A model generated the notes under the pieces. The model searched no databases and was not told where the DNA came from. It saw only the letters and a program-made list of their open reading frames with translations. The position numbers and the translations under genes were made by a program. From a virus: 28,225 nt of DNA. Below are positions 17,101 through 23,150 of this stretch, piece by piece. Within the stretch, counting starts at the first letter, position 1. Each line of letters starts with the position of its first letter. The stretch spans positions 1 to 28,225 of the IMG/VR virus record IMGVR_UViG_3300000117_000172; one strand, 5' to 3'.

Positions 17101-20068
17101 GTTCTTAAGTCAATACGGTCTGGATAAGCATGCCGCCGTCACCCTGAAAATGGGCCGCAGAAGCCCTGTGGGAGTTAATCAGGCAGACAAAGATGCAGCA
17201 AGGTTTGCCTTGGATGAGCTGTTCACCATGAACTCGGACAACAATAAATTTGTTCGTGAGGTAAAAGATACAGTCGTTGATCCGTTGAAAAAGTATTACA
17301 TGGAAAACGGCACTAGAGAAATAGGGAAAATGACAGAAGCAGAGGCAGGGTATCACGCTCAAGATGACCTTGGATTCTTTCTGTTCAGGCAAAGAGTTGC
17401 CAATGGAGATCGACAAGACAAGGCAAATCCTTACGCAACTACGCCGACATCGGCAAAGCAAGACCTGGTAAACATGGAAGCTAGGCTTGGCACAGACGCT
17501 TACGATGAGCTTCAAAAGCTTGCTTTAAAGTTTCACGATCTTGTTTTTGAGGCGAGCGAAAATGCTGTGGAAGAGGGCGTGTACAGCCAGCAAGCAATGG
17601 ACGAGATCATTGAGCCAAACAGGGATTACTATGCCGCGTTTAGGGTTACGAAGTACATAGAAGACCCAATGTACATCCCAGCTGGAATAATGAAGCAAGT
17701 TGGTACGTTTGATGGCGTTGAAAACGTGTTTCATTCAACCATGCTTAAAGTTATCTCCTTGAATCGTTTGACAAAGCTTAATAAGGCTAAAAACAGAGTC
17801 AGAGTTTTCTTGCAAAACAATTTTTCAGACGAAATAACAAAGGTCCCGACTGTTTACATAGGGCCAGGCAAGCCAAGGGAGCCAAAAGGGAAAGCGAAAG
17901 CTGGTTACGAACGAATAGTTGAGCTTGTTGATGGCAAGCCTGTTTGGTGGGAAGTTGATAAGTCTATTGCAAAGTCGTTTGAAACGTCAGATATAGGCGG
18001 TCTTGACACAGTAAGCGGATTCCTGAACTCGACAACCTACAAGCTTTTTCACCCGTTGTTTGTGACGTACAACCCTGGCTTTATAATTAAAAACCCAGTA
18101 AAAGACCTTCGCCGAACGTATGTTAACCTTGGCTCAATTTACAAGGTCAGCATGCTGGAATTGTTCGCCGAGCAGATTAAAGCTGTCCCAGCTGCGTATC
18201 GTCGCACCAAGGGCATTCTTGATCCAGTTGTAAAAGACATGCTGGACTCTGCGGCAATTGACATTCCGTTTGTTGGAAGAGACGCTGGCAAGCGGATGTT
18301 GCAAAGTGAGGAAAACAGCCTAGTTGCCTACGAAAACATGCTTAAAAATGCAGGGCTGGTGGAAATACGCAAAGGGCGGCTGGAAAGCATTCCGTATCTT
18401 GGAGTGGTTTTTAGAGCGTTAGAAGCAGCTGGCGAAATTACCGAGACAGCCACAAAAATTGCTGGTTGGCGAGTAATGGAAAAACGAAATGTCCCAATTC
18501 AAGAGAGGGCGTTTAACGTGCGAGCTTATGTTGGAACACCTGATTACAAAAAGTCAGGTCTTGCAACCTCGATTACTAACAGTGTTGCTATGTATTCGCG
18601 AGTGAAGTGGAACGGTTTGCAGGCCGACATGAACCTTGCGTTTCACTCAGACACCGCCTCGGGATGGTGGTGGAGACAGCTGATTACGACGATCATGCCA
18701 ACTTCATTCACCAAGCTTACGGCCTACGGTGGAGGGTCGGCGTTAATGTACTTTATGCTTGGGCTTGATCCAGACGACGAAGAAGACATGGACAGCCTTG
18801 CTGGAAAGACCGTTACGTGGTTCTATGAAAATTACAGACGATACGGTTCGTACTGGACTCGGGCCTATGATCAAATACCACTTGGACTTGACGAAAATTT
18901 AAAAGCTTTGTTTCTTTCAATTCCTCGCGACGAAACAAGTAAATTGGTTGCAACGGCCTACGACCATTTTACGGACCTAATAATGATTAGTCTCGGGCAG
19001 GACATTAGATCGGGAAAAACCACAGGACAGGTTGCCCGTGATCTTTTGGTGGGAACAACTTGGGACGCTGCGGCTCCGTCATTGTCGCCCACTCTTTTAA
19101 TTGCTGCTAAGCATAAAGATTATTTGCTAGACATACAGCCTTATGACGATTTTAGAAGCAGGCATATTGTCCCTGACCTTCACTGGCAAGCAGGTGGTTA
19201 TCACTCCCAAATTAAAATGGCTGAATGGACTGCTCAGCAATTTGGCGCGCCTGGGCAAGCGGCTGGCTATCTTTTAAGTCTGGCTGACGGGTCTGCATCT
19301 GAAACAACCGTTACCGAATCTGCGTTAGAGGCGGCTGGTGCATTGACTGGAATTGGATCTTTAATTCGACGCACCGATACGGGAATTAACGAAGAGGAAT
19401 ACGCAAGAATTGAGGTGCAGCAAAGGCATGACGCTCAGTTTAAATTAAGCTTGCCCGCCAAGGCTCGCAAATTGGCATCCAGCCTTTGGCTGTTGAATCA
19501 AAAGGAAAGCTCGACAAAGCGTGGTTTGTCTGAAGAAGACAGAAAACGAAAATACGATTTAGCTTTGTTTCAAAATTATGTTTACGAGCCAGCCAGGATG
19601 TCTATTAGAGAAGCTGATCTTGCAGAAAACAAAGCAGAAGCAAAATCGTTGCGTAAATCACTAGGGGATACAGCCAAGTTAGCAGACAAAGGCCAGCTGC
19701 CTACGCTGGCAAAGTTTGATGGAAAAGAAAAAGATGATCTTACGTGGGGATTGTCTAATGTTGCGTACCAAGGCGCGCAAGCCTTTCCAGAAAGGCAAAA
19801 CTACACAAGCAAAACAAATTTTGAAGAGGCTGTTGTTGAATACAAAGAAAGTCAGCAAGCCATGATTGAAAGAATGAAACATTTCTTTCCATCAGAAAAA
19901 GTCGCCTTGAATGCGTTAATGTATCATTTCTTGTTTAACAGGGTTGACGACAACGGCAAGCCGACCAGAACTAAGTACGAAATTAAGTATTTAGAAGCAT
20001 ACGGTAAGCGCCAGAAACAAATACAACGGCTTTATCGCACTCCAAACAAAGGACTTAAGCAAAAGTAA
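8144..20068 (+). CDS. Giant polyvalent virion protein (two HExxH metallopeptidase motifs, DUF6884-like, LPD38-like), 3974 residues
   Basis: One uninterrupted frame covers 42% of the window. Seen in order: a Gln-rich start; Ala/Gly-rich hydrophobic helices near residues 290-410 and 585-630; a zincin motif HEVAH at 1097-1101; a DUF6884-like domain at ~1345-1460 (VCLIGCAAKK, then ILSAKFGFMDP); an acidic repeat at 1973-1985; and a second zincin motif HEIGH at 2772-2776 with the downstream PAELYAEALSMFL signature near 2890. A C-terminal LPD38-like region (~3300-3560) has YNPGFIIKNPVKDLRRTYVN and a hydrophobic stretch near 3515-3540. Proteins of this kind in phages and plasmids are proposed to be packaged and delivered to the host, where the peptidases release or modify domains. 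Delivery and protease activity are inferred; no polymerase, helicase or methylase motif was found. Confidence 0.85.
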   Translation: MQDQQNNQQNAMQQRLMQAKDLYKQKTGVDFESKPEDAGPAVAVAEPPVVEKQTPEPEAIVPQQQAPQQQMSATDLFQQRAIERWNKKVDVEEGFKLESKFYRKDRKEKPEQEMPKEGEYFLDADGQLRRRESGMFHPTPEQEKGRTLQDKKEEEIRKRNMEIGNFSKVVPDSYASPNTEAQRTKRLDKELKEYWAKKKGTAPLETPEIPEGMYMGLDGLGHFYNTDTRVSKEEFKKANPDVDIDRIQGEYFAGIMQEAKEGQLKFAGKGSAVSGDEQSWGGYLGSKTPWIGSAMEIGALLALKPHFDAIEDGTATKRDYVVAGRYLAELEKEEGKGWWRGVGDIVADMPAFMIEFAAAGGGVATTAAKKGLKTAIESGAKMTAKELLKAGGKVAAKGAAKIGKVTLKQPHRIAEAAVRESMPEPTYDEATGRVTFEGGSDNWVRNAVKGTLDTGIETASEMSGGYTLPIIGKAMGQAVKPVKKVLNKVAPKTIKGAPKPARLDKKMWTHEIAALQMKARVAVQKKINKIANPKVRESIQKILNAGGYNGIFEEYSEERLAELLRKATALSDYTDLDTDLGQTGEFFQGAFDVATAGNWQKLGDFGYHSAQQLAAFSVFPAGSMAAEGLSQLDRFPTSRQWDELVMGGDGTGWSPSRKIRKQQWEATKKAQEAMRAGSAPIARVPQREKGPKAGLTRGAIFDNPQPDLKIDHGKDVPTRNLYDAEGNPYEQKGVAKDVAEKARKAAQQKQTESRAAEGTVRLSPEAAAVKRRQELEEYKKSKAAKQAAAEREKLKTKREARLDKLPAEEKQWIKDTEKLIKSVPIFEGSEVDVDIVDGKKTATVTREDDRSVVFHYDKTRTDSIFWNPKPMAGAPKGQIHLSSDASHTDINKQAIPWLVAEGVVSQEEIQAYPNLAQDYAKWANKRSLKKAKMEKATPLQKVFQKIYDFLEPIFALQNNLFKDLEKRRSKSLMTDEMQEAIHVAQDSFLANSLRGKTPPAMPGSNKPPKQPQTYKSGKPRPVWNPREPATKAEQKVADFMKARGKKFAFLDTPREATEPAGVHMTESGYVFLFQGLADQVNRDFLTGKNLLWNVLGHEVAHQTKLDAAMPYNSKFYRARRKQWLKLNSKLDAYRGFAENAGELDPSIPREDWSYEERQIGREVQATLAGDFMSNPFFRKMVKQKEPGVYEKLRKKILQSANSWGPQDQAKEMVLAEFRKTKGEKKPVEKKPLTTEQIQIISRAFKEKEEKDPLAVGTGFFAKENPSLIKKHFKTVDNFDTAAFDYMMMLDADKAKRDMEREEGKKKSAGLKEKVLQGQKALKDQSLKEYYQNHPHRKLIPTREEDVVEVCLIGCAAKKFKGWHKGIDLYDSRPFKQNVEYAEGTGMPWGILSAKFGFMDPYREYHDYDAELDTKEKRDAFGPKAVERVYEHLKNLGVDVENRQIKFTITAPKNYAKTFDDFRDFTHEVEIPMEGMGQGKRNQWLTEQIKEQKSLAKAKKDPVEAENLANNLAAIERERVKREAEAKKRQLPDYFTRDGNDNKQSFIEMLDQISREDPKQYNKAIREPLQDFMLGIKTPENSEVAKLEGGQLDSLAQSLVNPVQEWLFDWNQENLPMLQLDTIEKLAKALAVELNKTQTKQIPFSDYVPAERKDQVYELLLTDFISGSGLPVPLMRAVRAVAPEIADDANFENYHDAIIGRKGGLYKDKFKPKDPAAKDVVGQLVDKGDYLEIPKGLTLDSTVKYSDEQTALYDKAIIAIKLADTALKNANESDNSFYSEAGEAAQNYFDGIDIENKENEKLGLPAVNDPYDGDWDYLTETINQLLNENSGLEDKGDYIEIPFEFNFLRARPIAEEPPPIEKQAGDAAYEAEKLYVKHTNEMPIEDVANLADEEVMSDLGDLIEDSYIEAYGGVPWGEDADVEDFERDAWDWNVEDKGKVLDKLELTVFNYYQKLVEAKQDPAELESYDDIEGEQEEEQEEEQEEEPQIYTDEDGDIKYDRLSDAALYRMITNEGRLDNKESRKEFSKRGVNYGGVQVYMGFDEIPSEVRNAKKLLDWIDASIKVGDAKDSLSKAVKKYAFELDNLIVKEAQKLGVPKGRGKLGLSKAKKYLEMLKKAEEAAEKNPKLDKLRNNIEQAEQELEKAAGADEKAEYEFYSAIDTADVDWKKERPDIDFIGTKSLKGEKLVRLKGLTKSFYMDYHGSKMYWQDDVKLGEFDKKKRKYEVTDLLNNPIGFLSRWEIANDYMTEEQAEEQRILVSDHHQATIESQKIKDSKKPKKKLVKEVSLKERRQSIREKDPAPSWFAGLKTEAKKIKAKTAKDIELSETRLGEIPKSTLKYFDGKAQIWRYEGLFSGYTRRPKWALINSYHEAGGVKKGEKHLMYIPDMESPKSNKEERKPIYVATFDGPLNAKHFSQMVERLGVNAHTALVGEMSDDMKAEQRKMQAVYQTFVEMSQNKDFNIYMLEKAFTEEIDIQRLKNIRPYMPSPEIEADIYLDAIDLGDQGLRGKMSKVGLAKVKELAKVAPEFSYNPVFVVNQNYDLEFQGFTNFKFRLDLFNLEVDEVKVGQTVGINLPSIGVKKITSQSDAEEKIIKFIKGFAAFGDSEAKAIISKIPFDSKKLQREILGQQGKLEQASVDYNKMQAREKVRIAKEQQLPDDSPDIRSSYQLRPPSKGQKAKPQGSPARVPQPGSKGLKPQGPLSNAAINQLFGLQGPELYKIAKILMAGGPLDVKKLRGAHGMFRYEVGTTNMDILINPTTAQDEQSLLQTLAHEIGHLIDYVPELLALSKKNNKGNLLARLEVLSNMVSKKQGFLPYMAEKDRKKIRRQAEKQAGPNASQEAIQRIYEDMLISQGILPLTRIRRELIEVTKAWSGDYTGLPKWYVNYRESPAELYAEALSMFLNSPGDLESMAPTFYNALIGYMNRNPEFLDAYSDVQLMMNGSSSDLTAQRTADLRKMYRDAGAHIHALGEEKKKTAKDMARGTVSFLSQYGLDKHAAVTLKMGRRSPVGVNQADKDAARFALDELFTMNSDNNKFVREVKDTVVDPLKKYYMENGTREIGKMTEAEAGYHAQDDLGFFLFRQRVANGDRQDKANPYATTPTSAKQDLVNMEARLGTDAYDELQKLALKFHDLVFEASENAVEEGVYSQQAMDEIIEPNRDYYAAFRVTKYIEDPMYIPAGIMKQVGTFDGVENVFHSTMLKVISLNRLTKLNKAKNRVRVFLQNNFSDEITKVPTVYIGPGKPREPKGKAKAGYERIVELVDGKPVWWEVDKSIAKSFETSDIGGLDTVSGFLNSTTYKLFHPLFVTYNPGFIIKNPVKDLRRTYVNLGSIYKVSMLELFAEQIKAVPAAYRRTKGILDPVVKDMLDSAAIDIPFVGRDAGKRMLQSEENSLVAYENMLKNAGLVEIRKGRLESIPYLGVVFRALEAAGEITETATKIAGWRVMEKRNVPIQERAFNVRAYVGTPDYKKSGLATSITNSVAMYSRVKWNGLQADMNLAFHSDTASGWWWRQLITTIMPTSFTKLTAYGGGSALMYFMLGLDPDDEEDMDSLAGKTVTWFYENYRRYGSYWTRAYDQIPLGLDENLKALFLSIPRDETSKLVATAYDHFTDLIMISLGQDIRSGKTTGQVARDLLVGTTWDAAAPSLSPTLLIAAKHKDYLLDIQPYDDFRSRHIVPDLHWQAGGYHSQIKMAEWTAQQFGAPGQAAGYLLSLADGSASETTVTESALEAAGALTGIGSLIRRTDTGINEEEYARIEVQQRHDAQFKLSLPAKARKLASSLWLLNQKESSTKRGLSEEDRKRKYDLALFQNYVYEPARMSIREADLAENKAEAKSLRKSLGDTAKLADKGQLPTLAKFDGKEKDDLTWGLSNVAYQGAQAFPERQNYTSKTNFEEAVVEYKESQQAMIERMKHFFPSEKVALNALMYHFLFNRVDDNGKPTRTKYEIKYLEAYGKRQKQIQRLYRTPNKGLKQK
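14060..14098 (+). repeat. Tandem 12-bp repeat (GAGCAGGAAGAA x3) inside the giant gene
   Basis: Three perfect in-frame copies of GAGCAGGAAGAA followed by a partial GAG encode an EQEE repeat in a very acidic linker (residues 1973-1985). Unit length is a multiple of three, so copy-number change would keep the frame. It probably acts as a flexible acidic spacer between domains. Confidence 0.85.
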
Positions 20069-20179
20069 CAGCACTTTGCTTGCATGAAAAAAAGTTTCTT
20101 CTGTCGGCTTGACTTAGTTTGTTTAGCCAGGGTAACCTTGGGCAACCAAGTTTACACAGGAAGTTTTTTGGAGGAACGA
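20069..20179 (+). promoter_or_regulatory. csrA leader: GCAA-loop hairpin and three GGA motifs; possible weak promoter
   Basis: This 111-base gap separates the virion and early genes. A hairpin CTTGG-GCAA-CCAAG (20137-20150) has a GNRA-type loop. Between it and the csrA start are ACAGGAAGT (GGA at 20159-20161) and TTGGAGGAACGA (GGA at 20170-20172 and 20173-20175), the last being the ribosome site. CsrA proteins bind GGA, often at the Shine-Dalgarno, so autoregulation is plausible. A TTGACT at 20109-20114 could be a -35 box, but no convincing -10 follows at 16-18 bases, so the promoter is uncertain. Confidence 0.45.
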
Positions 20180-20350
20180 ATGCTTGTTTTATCGAGACGG
20201 GTGCTTGAAGAGATTGTTATCAATTCAAACATCAAAGTCACTGTCTGCGAGATAAACGGAAACCAAGTCCGTATCGGAGTTGAGGCTCCGAGTAATGTCT
20301 CAATCTTACGAGGTGAGCTTTTAAATCACGGAGGCAACTCCGATGACTAA
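20180..20350 (+). CDS. csrA: CsrA/RsmA-family post-transcriptional regulator, phage-encoded
   Basis: 56 residues starting MLVLSRR, the canonical CsrA N-terminus, with GNQVRIGVEAP at 27-37 and SILRGEL at 41-47. The residues known to contact RNA are present: L4 and R6 in strand 1 and R44 near the end of strand 5. CsrA dimers bind GGA motifs in mRNA leaders and alter translation or stability. I chose the ATG at 20180 because it gives the family start and has GGAGGAACGA just before it; an in-frame ATG at 20084 would add 32 unrelated residues. The last 8 bases overlap the next gene. As first gene of the early block it could redirect host Csr control and regulate phage messages; that role is inferred. 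Confidence 0.93.
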   Translation: MLVLSRRVLEEIVINSNIKVTVCEINGNQVRIGVEAPSNVSILRGELLNHGGNSDD

Positions 20351-21407
20351 AGAAAGACTTACTCACAGCCGGATGCAGTCGTTTAAGCTGTGCCGCAAAA
20401 AGCATTATTACGAATACGAAGTAGGCATAAGGAAAGAAACGGACGCAAAGGCGTTGCGAATGGGCCACGCTGGTCACGAGGGCCTAGATCGGCTTAAGAA
20501 GGGCGGTCTGATTGATTGGGCATGTCGCGCCGTTGAGGAAGAGTACGCGCATTGTCCACCAGAAATATGTCAATACGACTGGCATATTGAGAAACAGACA
20601 ATTTTAACCCTTCTTCAAATGTACAATTGGTATTGGCACGGCTCAGACCCGTTTGATGTAATTATTTCAGAAGCATCGTTTGAATTTCCGCTTCGCAACC
20701 CAAAGACAGGATATGCGGCAAGGAACTTTGGTAGAGCTGGTAAAATTGACGGCATTATCAATCTCAATGGAAGGAAGCTTGTCCTGGAGCATAAGTTTTT
20801 GGGCGAGGACATAACCTACGGTGGCAGCTTTCTTGAAAGGCTTCGCTTGGATCAGCAATGCACAAACTACATTGATGCAGCCAACGATGTGTTCGGCGAT
20901 GTTGATGGTGTGATTTACGATTTGATTCGCAAGCCGACGATTCAGCCAACCGCAATTCCTGTGCTGGACAAAGACGGCAAGAAGATTGTCATAGATTCAA
21001 CCACCGGCGAACGTGTTTACAACAAAGACGGCAAAACTTATCGCCAGACAGCTGACAAAAAGCTTGGCTACGAGATTATTACTCGTGACATGACTGTTGA
21101 AGAGTGGGGCTTAAAGCTTGCAGTTGATATAGAAAAACGGCCCGAATTTTATTTCCAGCGTCATGAAATAGCTCGCTTGGAAAGCGACATGCAAGAGTTT
21201 CGGGAGGAGGTCTGGCAAATACAGCTGGACATCAGAAGCCACCAGCGATCTGGCAACTGGTACAAGACGGTAAACAAAGGCAGCTGCACGTACTGCCCGT
21301 TTACCTCGTTGTGCTTAAATAGATCGAAGATCGACAAAAACACTCAGCCCCACGATTACCCTGAAGGGTTTATTAAGCTCGAAGATGTTCATCCGGAGCT
21401 GGGCTGA
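20343..21407 (+). CDS. PD-(D/E)XK nuclease of Cas4/RecB-like type with Fe-S cysteines
   Basis: 354 residues. The nuclease core shows GKIDGI with D136, then LVLEHK with E149 and K151, the D...ExK signature of PD-(D/E)XK enzymes, followed by a Q-x-Y-like helix at 171-176 (QQCTNYI). One Cys near the N-terminus (C17 in FKLCRKKHYY) and three at the end (C315, C318, C324 in CTYCPFTSLC) fit the 4Fe-4S cluster of Cas4/AddB-type exonucleases. The N-terminal S..Q.FK.CrkkhYy pattern is also typical. It probably resects DNA ends or makes 3' single strands for the Sak4-like annealing/recombination protein two genes on. ATG overlaps csrA by 8 bases, with GGAGG upstream. Confidence 0.88.
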   Translation: MTKERLTHSRMQSFKLCRKKHYYEYEVGIRKETDAKALRMGHAGHEGLDRLKKGGLIDWACRAVEEEYAHCPPEICQYDWHIEKQTILTLLQMYNWYWHGSDPFDVIISEASFEFPLRNPKTGYAARNFGRAGKIDGIINLNGRKLVLEHKFLGEDITYGGSFLERLRLDQQCTNYIDAANDVFGDVDGVIYDLIRKPTIQPTAIPVLDKDGKKIVIDSTTGERVYNKDGKTYRQTADKKLGYEIITRDMTVEEWGLKLAVDIEKRPEFYFQRHEIARLESDMQEFREEVWQIQLDIRSHQRSGNWYKTVNKGSCTYCPFTSLCLNRSKIDKNTQPHDYPEGFIKLEDVHPELG

Positions 21408-21724
21408 TGTTGTTTGATAAATTTTCACAAAATGACCCAAAGCCATTGGATTCTAAGTTTGATGGTAGTGATTACGAAGACAAGGTAGACCGCCGAAGAT
21501 TGGCTGGTCAGATCTTGCGAGTCTATGAGTGTATGAAAGATGGGCAGTGGCGAACGGTAAATGAAATTCATCAAGTTACTGGCGACCCACACGCTTCTAT
21601 TAGCGCGCAGTTAAGGAATTTGCGTAAGCCGAAATTTGGTTCTTACAATGTTGTGAAGCAAATTAGAGGTGAACGAAAAGATAGTTTGTACGAGTATCAA
21701 CTTTTAACCCAAAAAGGAACGTAG
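21407..21724 (+). CDS. Winged helix-turn-helix phage protein, 105 residues
   Basis: Starts in a TGATG overlap with the nuclease gene. Residues ~30-100 match a winged-helix layout common in phages: an alpha-helical part (ILRVYECMKDG), the HTH around 'TVNEIHQVTGDPHASISAQLRNLRKPKFG', and a wing ending in a tyrosine-rich strand (SLYEYQLL). The 'TGDP.ASIsa.LRdLRK.kfG' core is a recurrent small phage family. It likely binds DNA, as a regulator or replication accessory protein; which is unknown. The N-terminal 25 residues are acidic and probably disordered. Confidence 0.78.
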   Translation: MLFDKFSQNDPKPLDSKFDGSDYEDKVDRRRLAGQILRVYECMKDGQWRTVNEIHQVTGDPHASISAQLRNLRKPKFGSYNVVKQIRGERKDSLYEYQLLTQKGT

Positions 21725-21726
21725 TT

Positions 21727-22611
21727 ATGTCAACAGCACCAAAATCTGGCAGCAGGCCAGCAAGCAGCCGGTCAACCCCAGTTGCAGCTTCAACGAAGCA
21801 TCCCGTTTTGTCGCCGGTTAAGTCAGGCGTTTTGAAAGGAGTCGTCGCAAATCAGGGCGAAAGGATTGGTTTGTATGGAAGTGGTGGCATTGGAAAAACT
21901 GAGCTGGCATCCTCGCTGGCAAAAGTCGCCATAGATCCATTATTCATTGATCTTGACCAAGGCAGCATGGGCCTTGACGTATCCAGGGCGGTCGCTGGCG
22001 AGGACCAGCATTTAGTAAGGACTTTTAATGAGGTGCGATCGGTACTTCAGGACCGCGAGCTTATCTCCCAGTTTGGGGCCGTAGTGATCGACACGTTTAC
22101 TACCCTTGAAGACAGGATTCGCGATCACGTTATTGCGACAGTTCCTCACGAGAAGGGCAAAAAGATCAGCTCGATCGAAGATTATGGGTTCGGGAAAGGC
22201 TTGTCTCATGTCTTTGACCAAGCACTTTTAATCCTCAGCGATCTTGAGGCGGTTTGCCGAATGGGTGTGCATGTTGTTGTGATTTGCCACCAAGTTTCAG
22301 AGAAGGTTCCCAGCGTTGAATCTGAGGACTTCTTGGAATACCAGCCGCGTTTGCAATCTCCAGCAAAGACCGCAAAGCTTCGGGAGCGTATGTTCGAGTG
22401 GTGCAATCATTTTTTCCGAGTTGACTTCGATCGTTTTGTTGACGGAGGCAAGGTTGCCTCAACAAACAAGCGAAGCATTCATACTGTTAAAACAACAACG
22501 GCGTGGGCCAAGCATCGAACGATGCCGAACGGCAGGCAGTTCCCAGAGCTAATTGATTTTGAAAAAGGATCGTTTGATTTGTGGGACATTATGTTTGGAG
22601 GTGCAAAGTAA
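21727..22611 (+). CDS. Sak4-like / AAA_24-type RecA-fold ATPase (recombination)
   Basis: 294 residues with a disordered Ser/Pro-rich start (~30 residues). Walker A is GSGGIGKT at residues 51-58, Walker B is AVVIDTFT with D122, and a strand ending in VVICHQ (183-189) matches the sensor region of RecA-fold ATPases. Size and motifs fit the phage Sak4-type single-strand annealing/recombinase group (AAA_24). These usually sit beside an exonuclease and an SSB, exactly as here, and promote homologous pairing or annealing during phage replication. The ATPase fold is firm; Sak4 membership should be tested by profile search. Stop and next start overlap (TAATG). Confidence 0.85.
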   Translation: MSTAPKSGSRPASSRSTPVAASTKHPVLSPVKSGVLKGVVANQGERIGLYGSGGIGKTELASSLAKVAIDPLFIDLDQGSMGLDVSRAVAGEDQHLVRTFNEVRSVLQDRELISQFGAVVIDTFTTLEDRIRDHVIATVPHEKGKKISSIEDYGFGKGLSHVFDQALLILSDLEAVCRMGVHVVVICHQVSEKVPSVESEDFLEYQPRLQSPAKTAKLRERMFEWCNHFFRVDFDRFVDGGKVASTNKRSIHTVKTTTAWAKHRTMPNGRQFPELIDFEKGSFDLWDIMFGGAK

Positions 22612-22967
22612 TGGTTTCAGGCAATATCCCACCAAAGGGCGGTCGAGTTGACACTGCCGCCGAAGTGAAAAGCTCAGCCGCTGAAGTGCTTAAAACATTT
22701 AAAGAAGCTCTGAAAGAGCAGAATAATTTAGGCAGTGATCTGGAAAATTTGCGGGCAATTAGCAATATCGCCTACCATTATGCGAACGAAGTCGAGCAAC
22801 GCTTTTTAGAAATAGCTCGAAAAAATGATTCTGCATACTCAGATTCGGCAACTAAAGCTGACGAGGGAGAGAGATCAATTGAGTATATTGTGACAAAGGT
22901 TGGTGCGGCAGTTGTGCAGATCTGGTGTTCGGATCTGCATATTGGGATCGAAGCTGAAAACAACTAG
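22611..22967 (+). CDS. Hypothetical early protein, 118 residues
   Basis: Start chosen at the ATG in the TAATG junction rather than an upstream in-frame codon inside the ATPase gene. Predicted mostly helical, with a charged coiled-coil-like middle (residues ~20-85) and a hydrophobic end (KVGAAVVQIWCSDLHIGIEA). No family recognised. It belongs to the recombination operon by position. Its 3' end contains an inverted repeat, and the gene is followed by the structured non-coding region. Confidence 0.7.
   Translation: MVSGNIPPKGGRVDTAAEVKSSAAEVLKTFKEALKEQNNLGSDLENLRAISNIAYHYANEVEQRFLEIARKNDSAYSDSATKADEGERSIEYIVTKVGAAVVQIWCSDLHIGIEAENN
22915..22939. repeat. 8-bp perfect inverted repeat within the 3' end of the preceding gene
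   Basis: TGCAGATC (22915-22922) and GATCTGCA (22932-22939) are perfect complements around a 9-base spacer. Both arms contain GATC. It could be an RNA hairpin upstream of the non-coding element, or an operator-like site, but it is inside coding sequence and no T tract follows. Function unknown. Confidence 0.55.
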
Positions 22968-22981
22968 GTCAGCTGTAATGC

Positions 22982-23054
22982 ACTCGCCTGGGCTACCTCA
23001 CGGATACCATCGGAGGATAGGCTGTCACAGGACACGATAGCGGTCTTGGCGAGT
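22982..23054 (+). ncRNA. Candidate structured RNA with four GGA motifs
   Basis: The gap after the 118-residue gene has no convincing ORF but folds by hand. ACTCGCC (22982-22988) pairs perfectly with GGCGAGT (23048-23054) and is followed by T5. Inside are a stem CCTC(A)CGG / TCG-GAGG with an ATACCA loop, and a hairpin TGTC-ACAG-GACA. GGA occurs four times within about 40 bases (CGGATA, CGGAGGAT, AGGACA). Repeated GGA in hairpins is the hallmark of RNAs that bind CsrA/RsmA, and this phage encodes CsrA 2.6 kb upstream. It could be a sponge RNA, a cis leader of the SSB-like gene, or just part of a double terminator. No known RNA family recognised. Confidence 0.42.
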
Positions 23055-23059
23055 TTTTG

Positions 23060-23150
23060 CGAAGCGGGTGGTTCGAGTAGTCTTTGGTCATGATCAAACA
23101 GTACGCTTGAGTAATGCAGCCCACCCGCTTCGTTTTTTTATTTTTTTTTA
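23060..23150 (+). terminator. Strong terminator-like element with 12-bp stem and large structured loop
   Basis: CGAAGCGGGTGG (23060-23071) and CCACCCGCTTCG (23121-23132) form a perfect 12-bp stem, followed at once by seven Ts, an A and nine more Ts. The 49-base loop is unusually large for an intrinsic terminator and holds its own hairpin (TTTGGT-CATG-ATCAAA, 23083-23098). The stem is 30 bases before the next start codon, so it would stop transcription into the SSB-like gene unless opened or bypassed. It may be the end of an independent RNA (from about 22982) or an attenuator. Confidence 0.75.

Noticed and set aside
9100-17515. Many long open frames on the - strand opposite the giant gene
   Set aside because: They are shadows without ribosome sites or recognisable domains, and the + strand frame is continuous with known motifs.
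8144-20068. N4-like virion RNA polymerase as identity of the giant protein
   Set aside because: Size is similar, but I could not see T7-type polymerase motifs; zincin and LPD-type signatures explain the recognisable parts.
20109-20137. Sigma-70 promoter from TTGACT
   Set aside because: No acceptable -10 at 16-18 bases (GGTAAC/GTAACC), so it is only mentioned as a weak possibility in the leader entry.
20084-20179. In-frame ATG giving csrA a 32-residue N-terminal extension
   Set aside because: MLVLSRR is the normal family start and GGAGGAACGA lies right before the ATG at 20180; the extension is unrelated to CsrA and covers the hairpin.
23060-23098. tRNA-like GGTTCGAGT segment
   Set aside because: It resembles a T-loop by chance, but no matching acceptor stem, D arm or anticodon arm exists; the bases belong to the 12-bp hairpin element.
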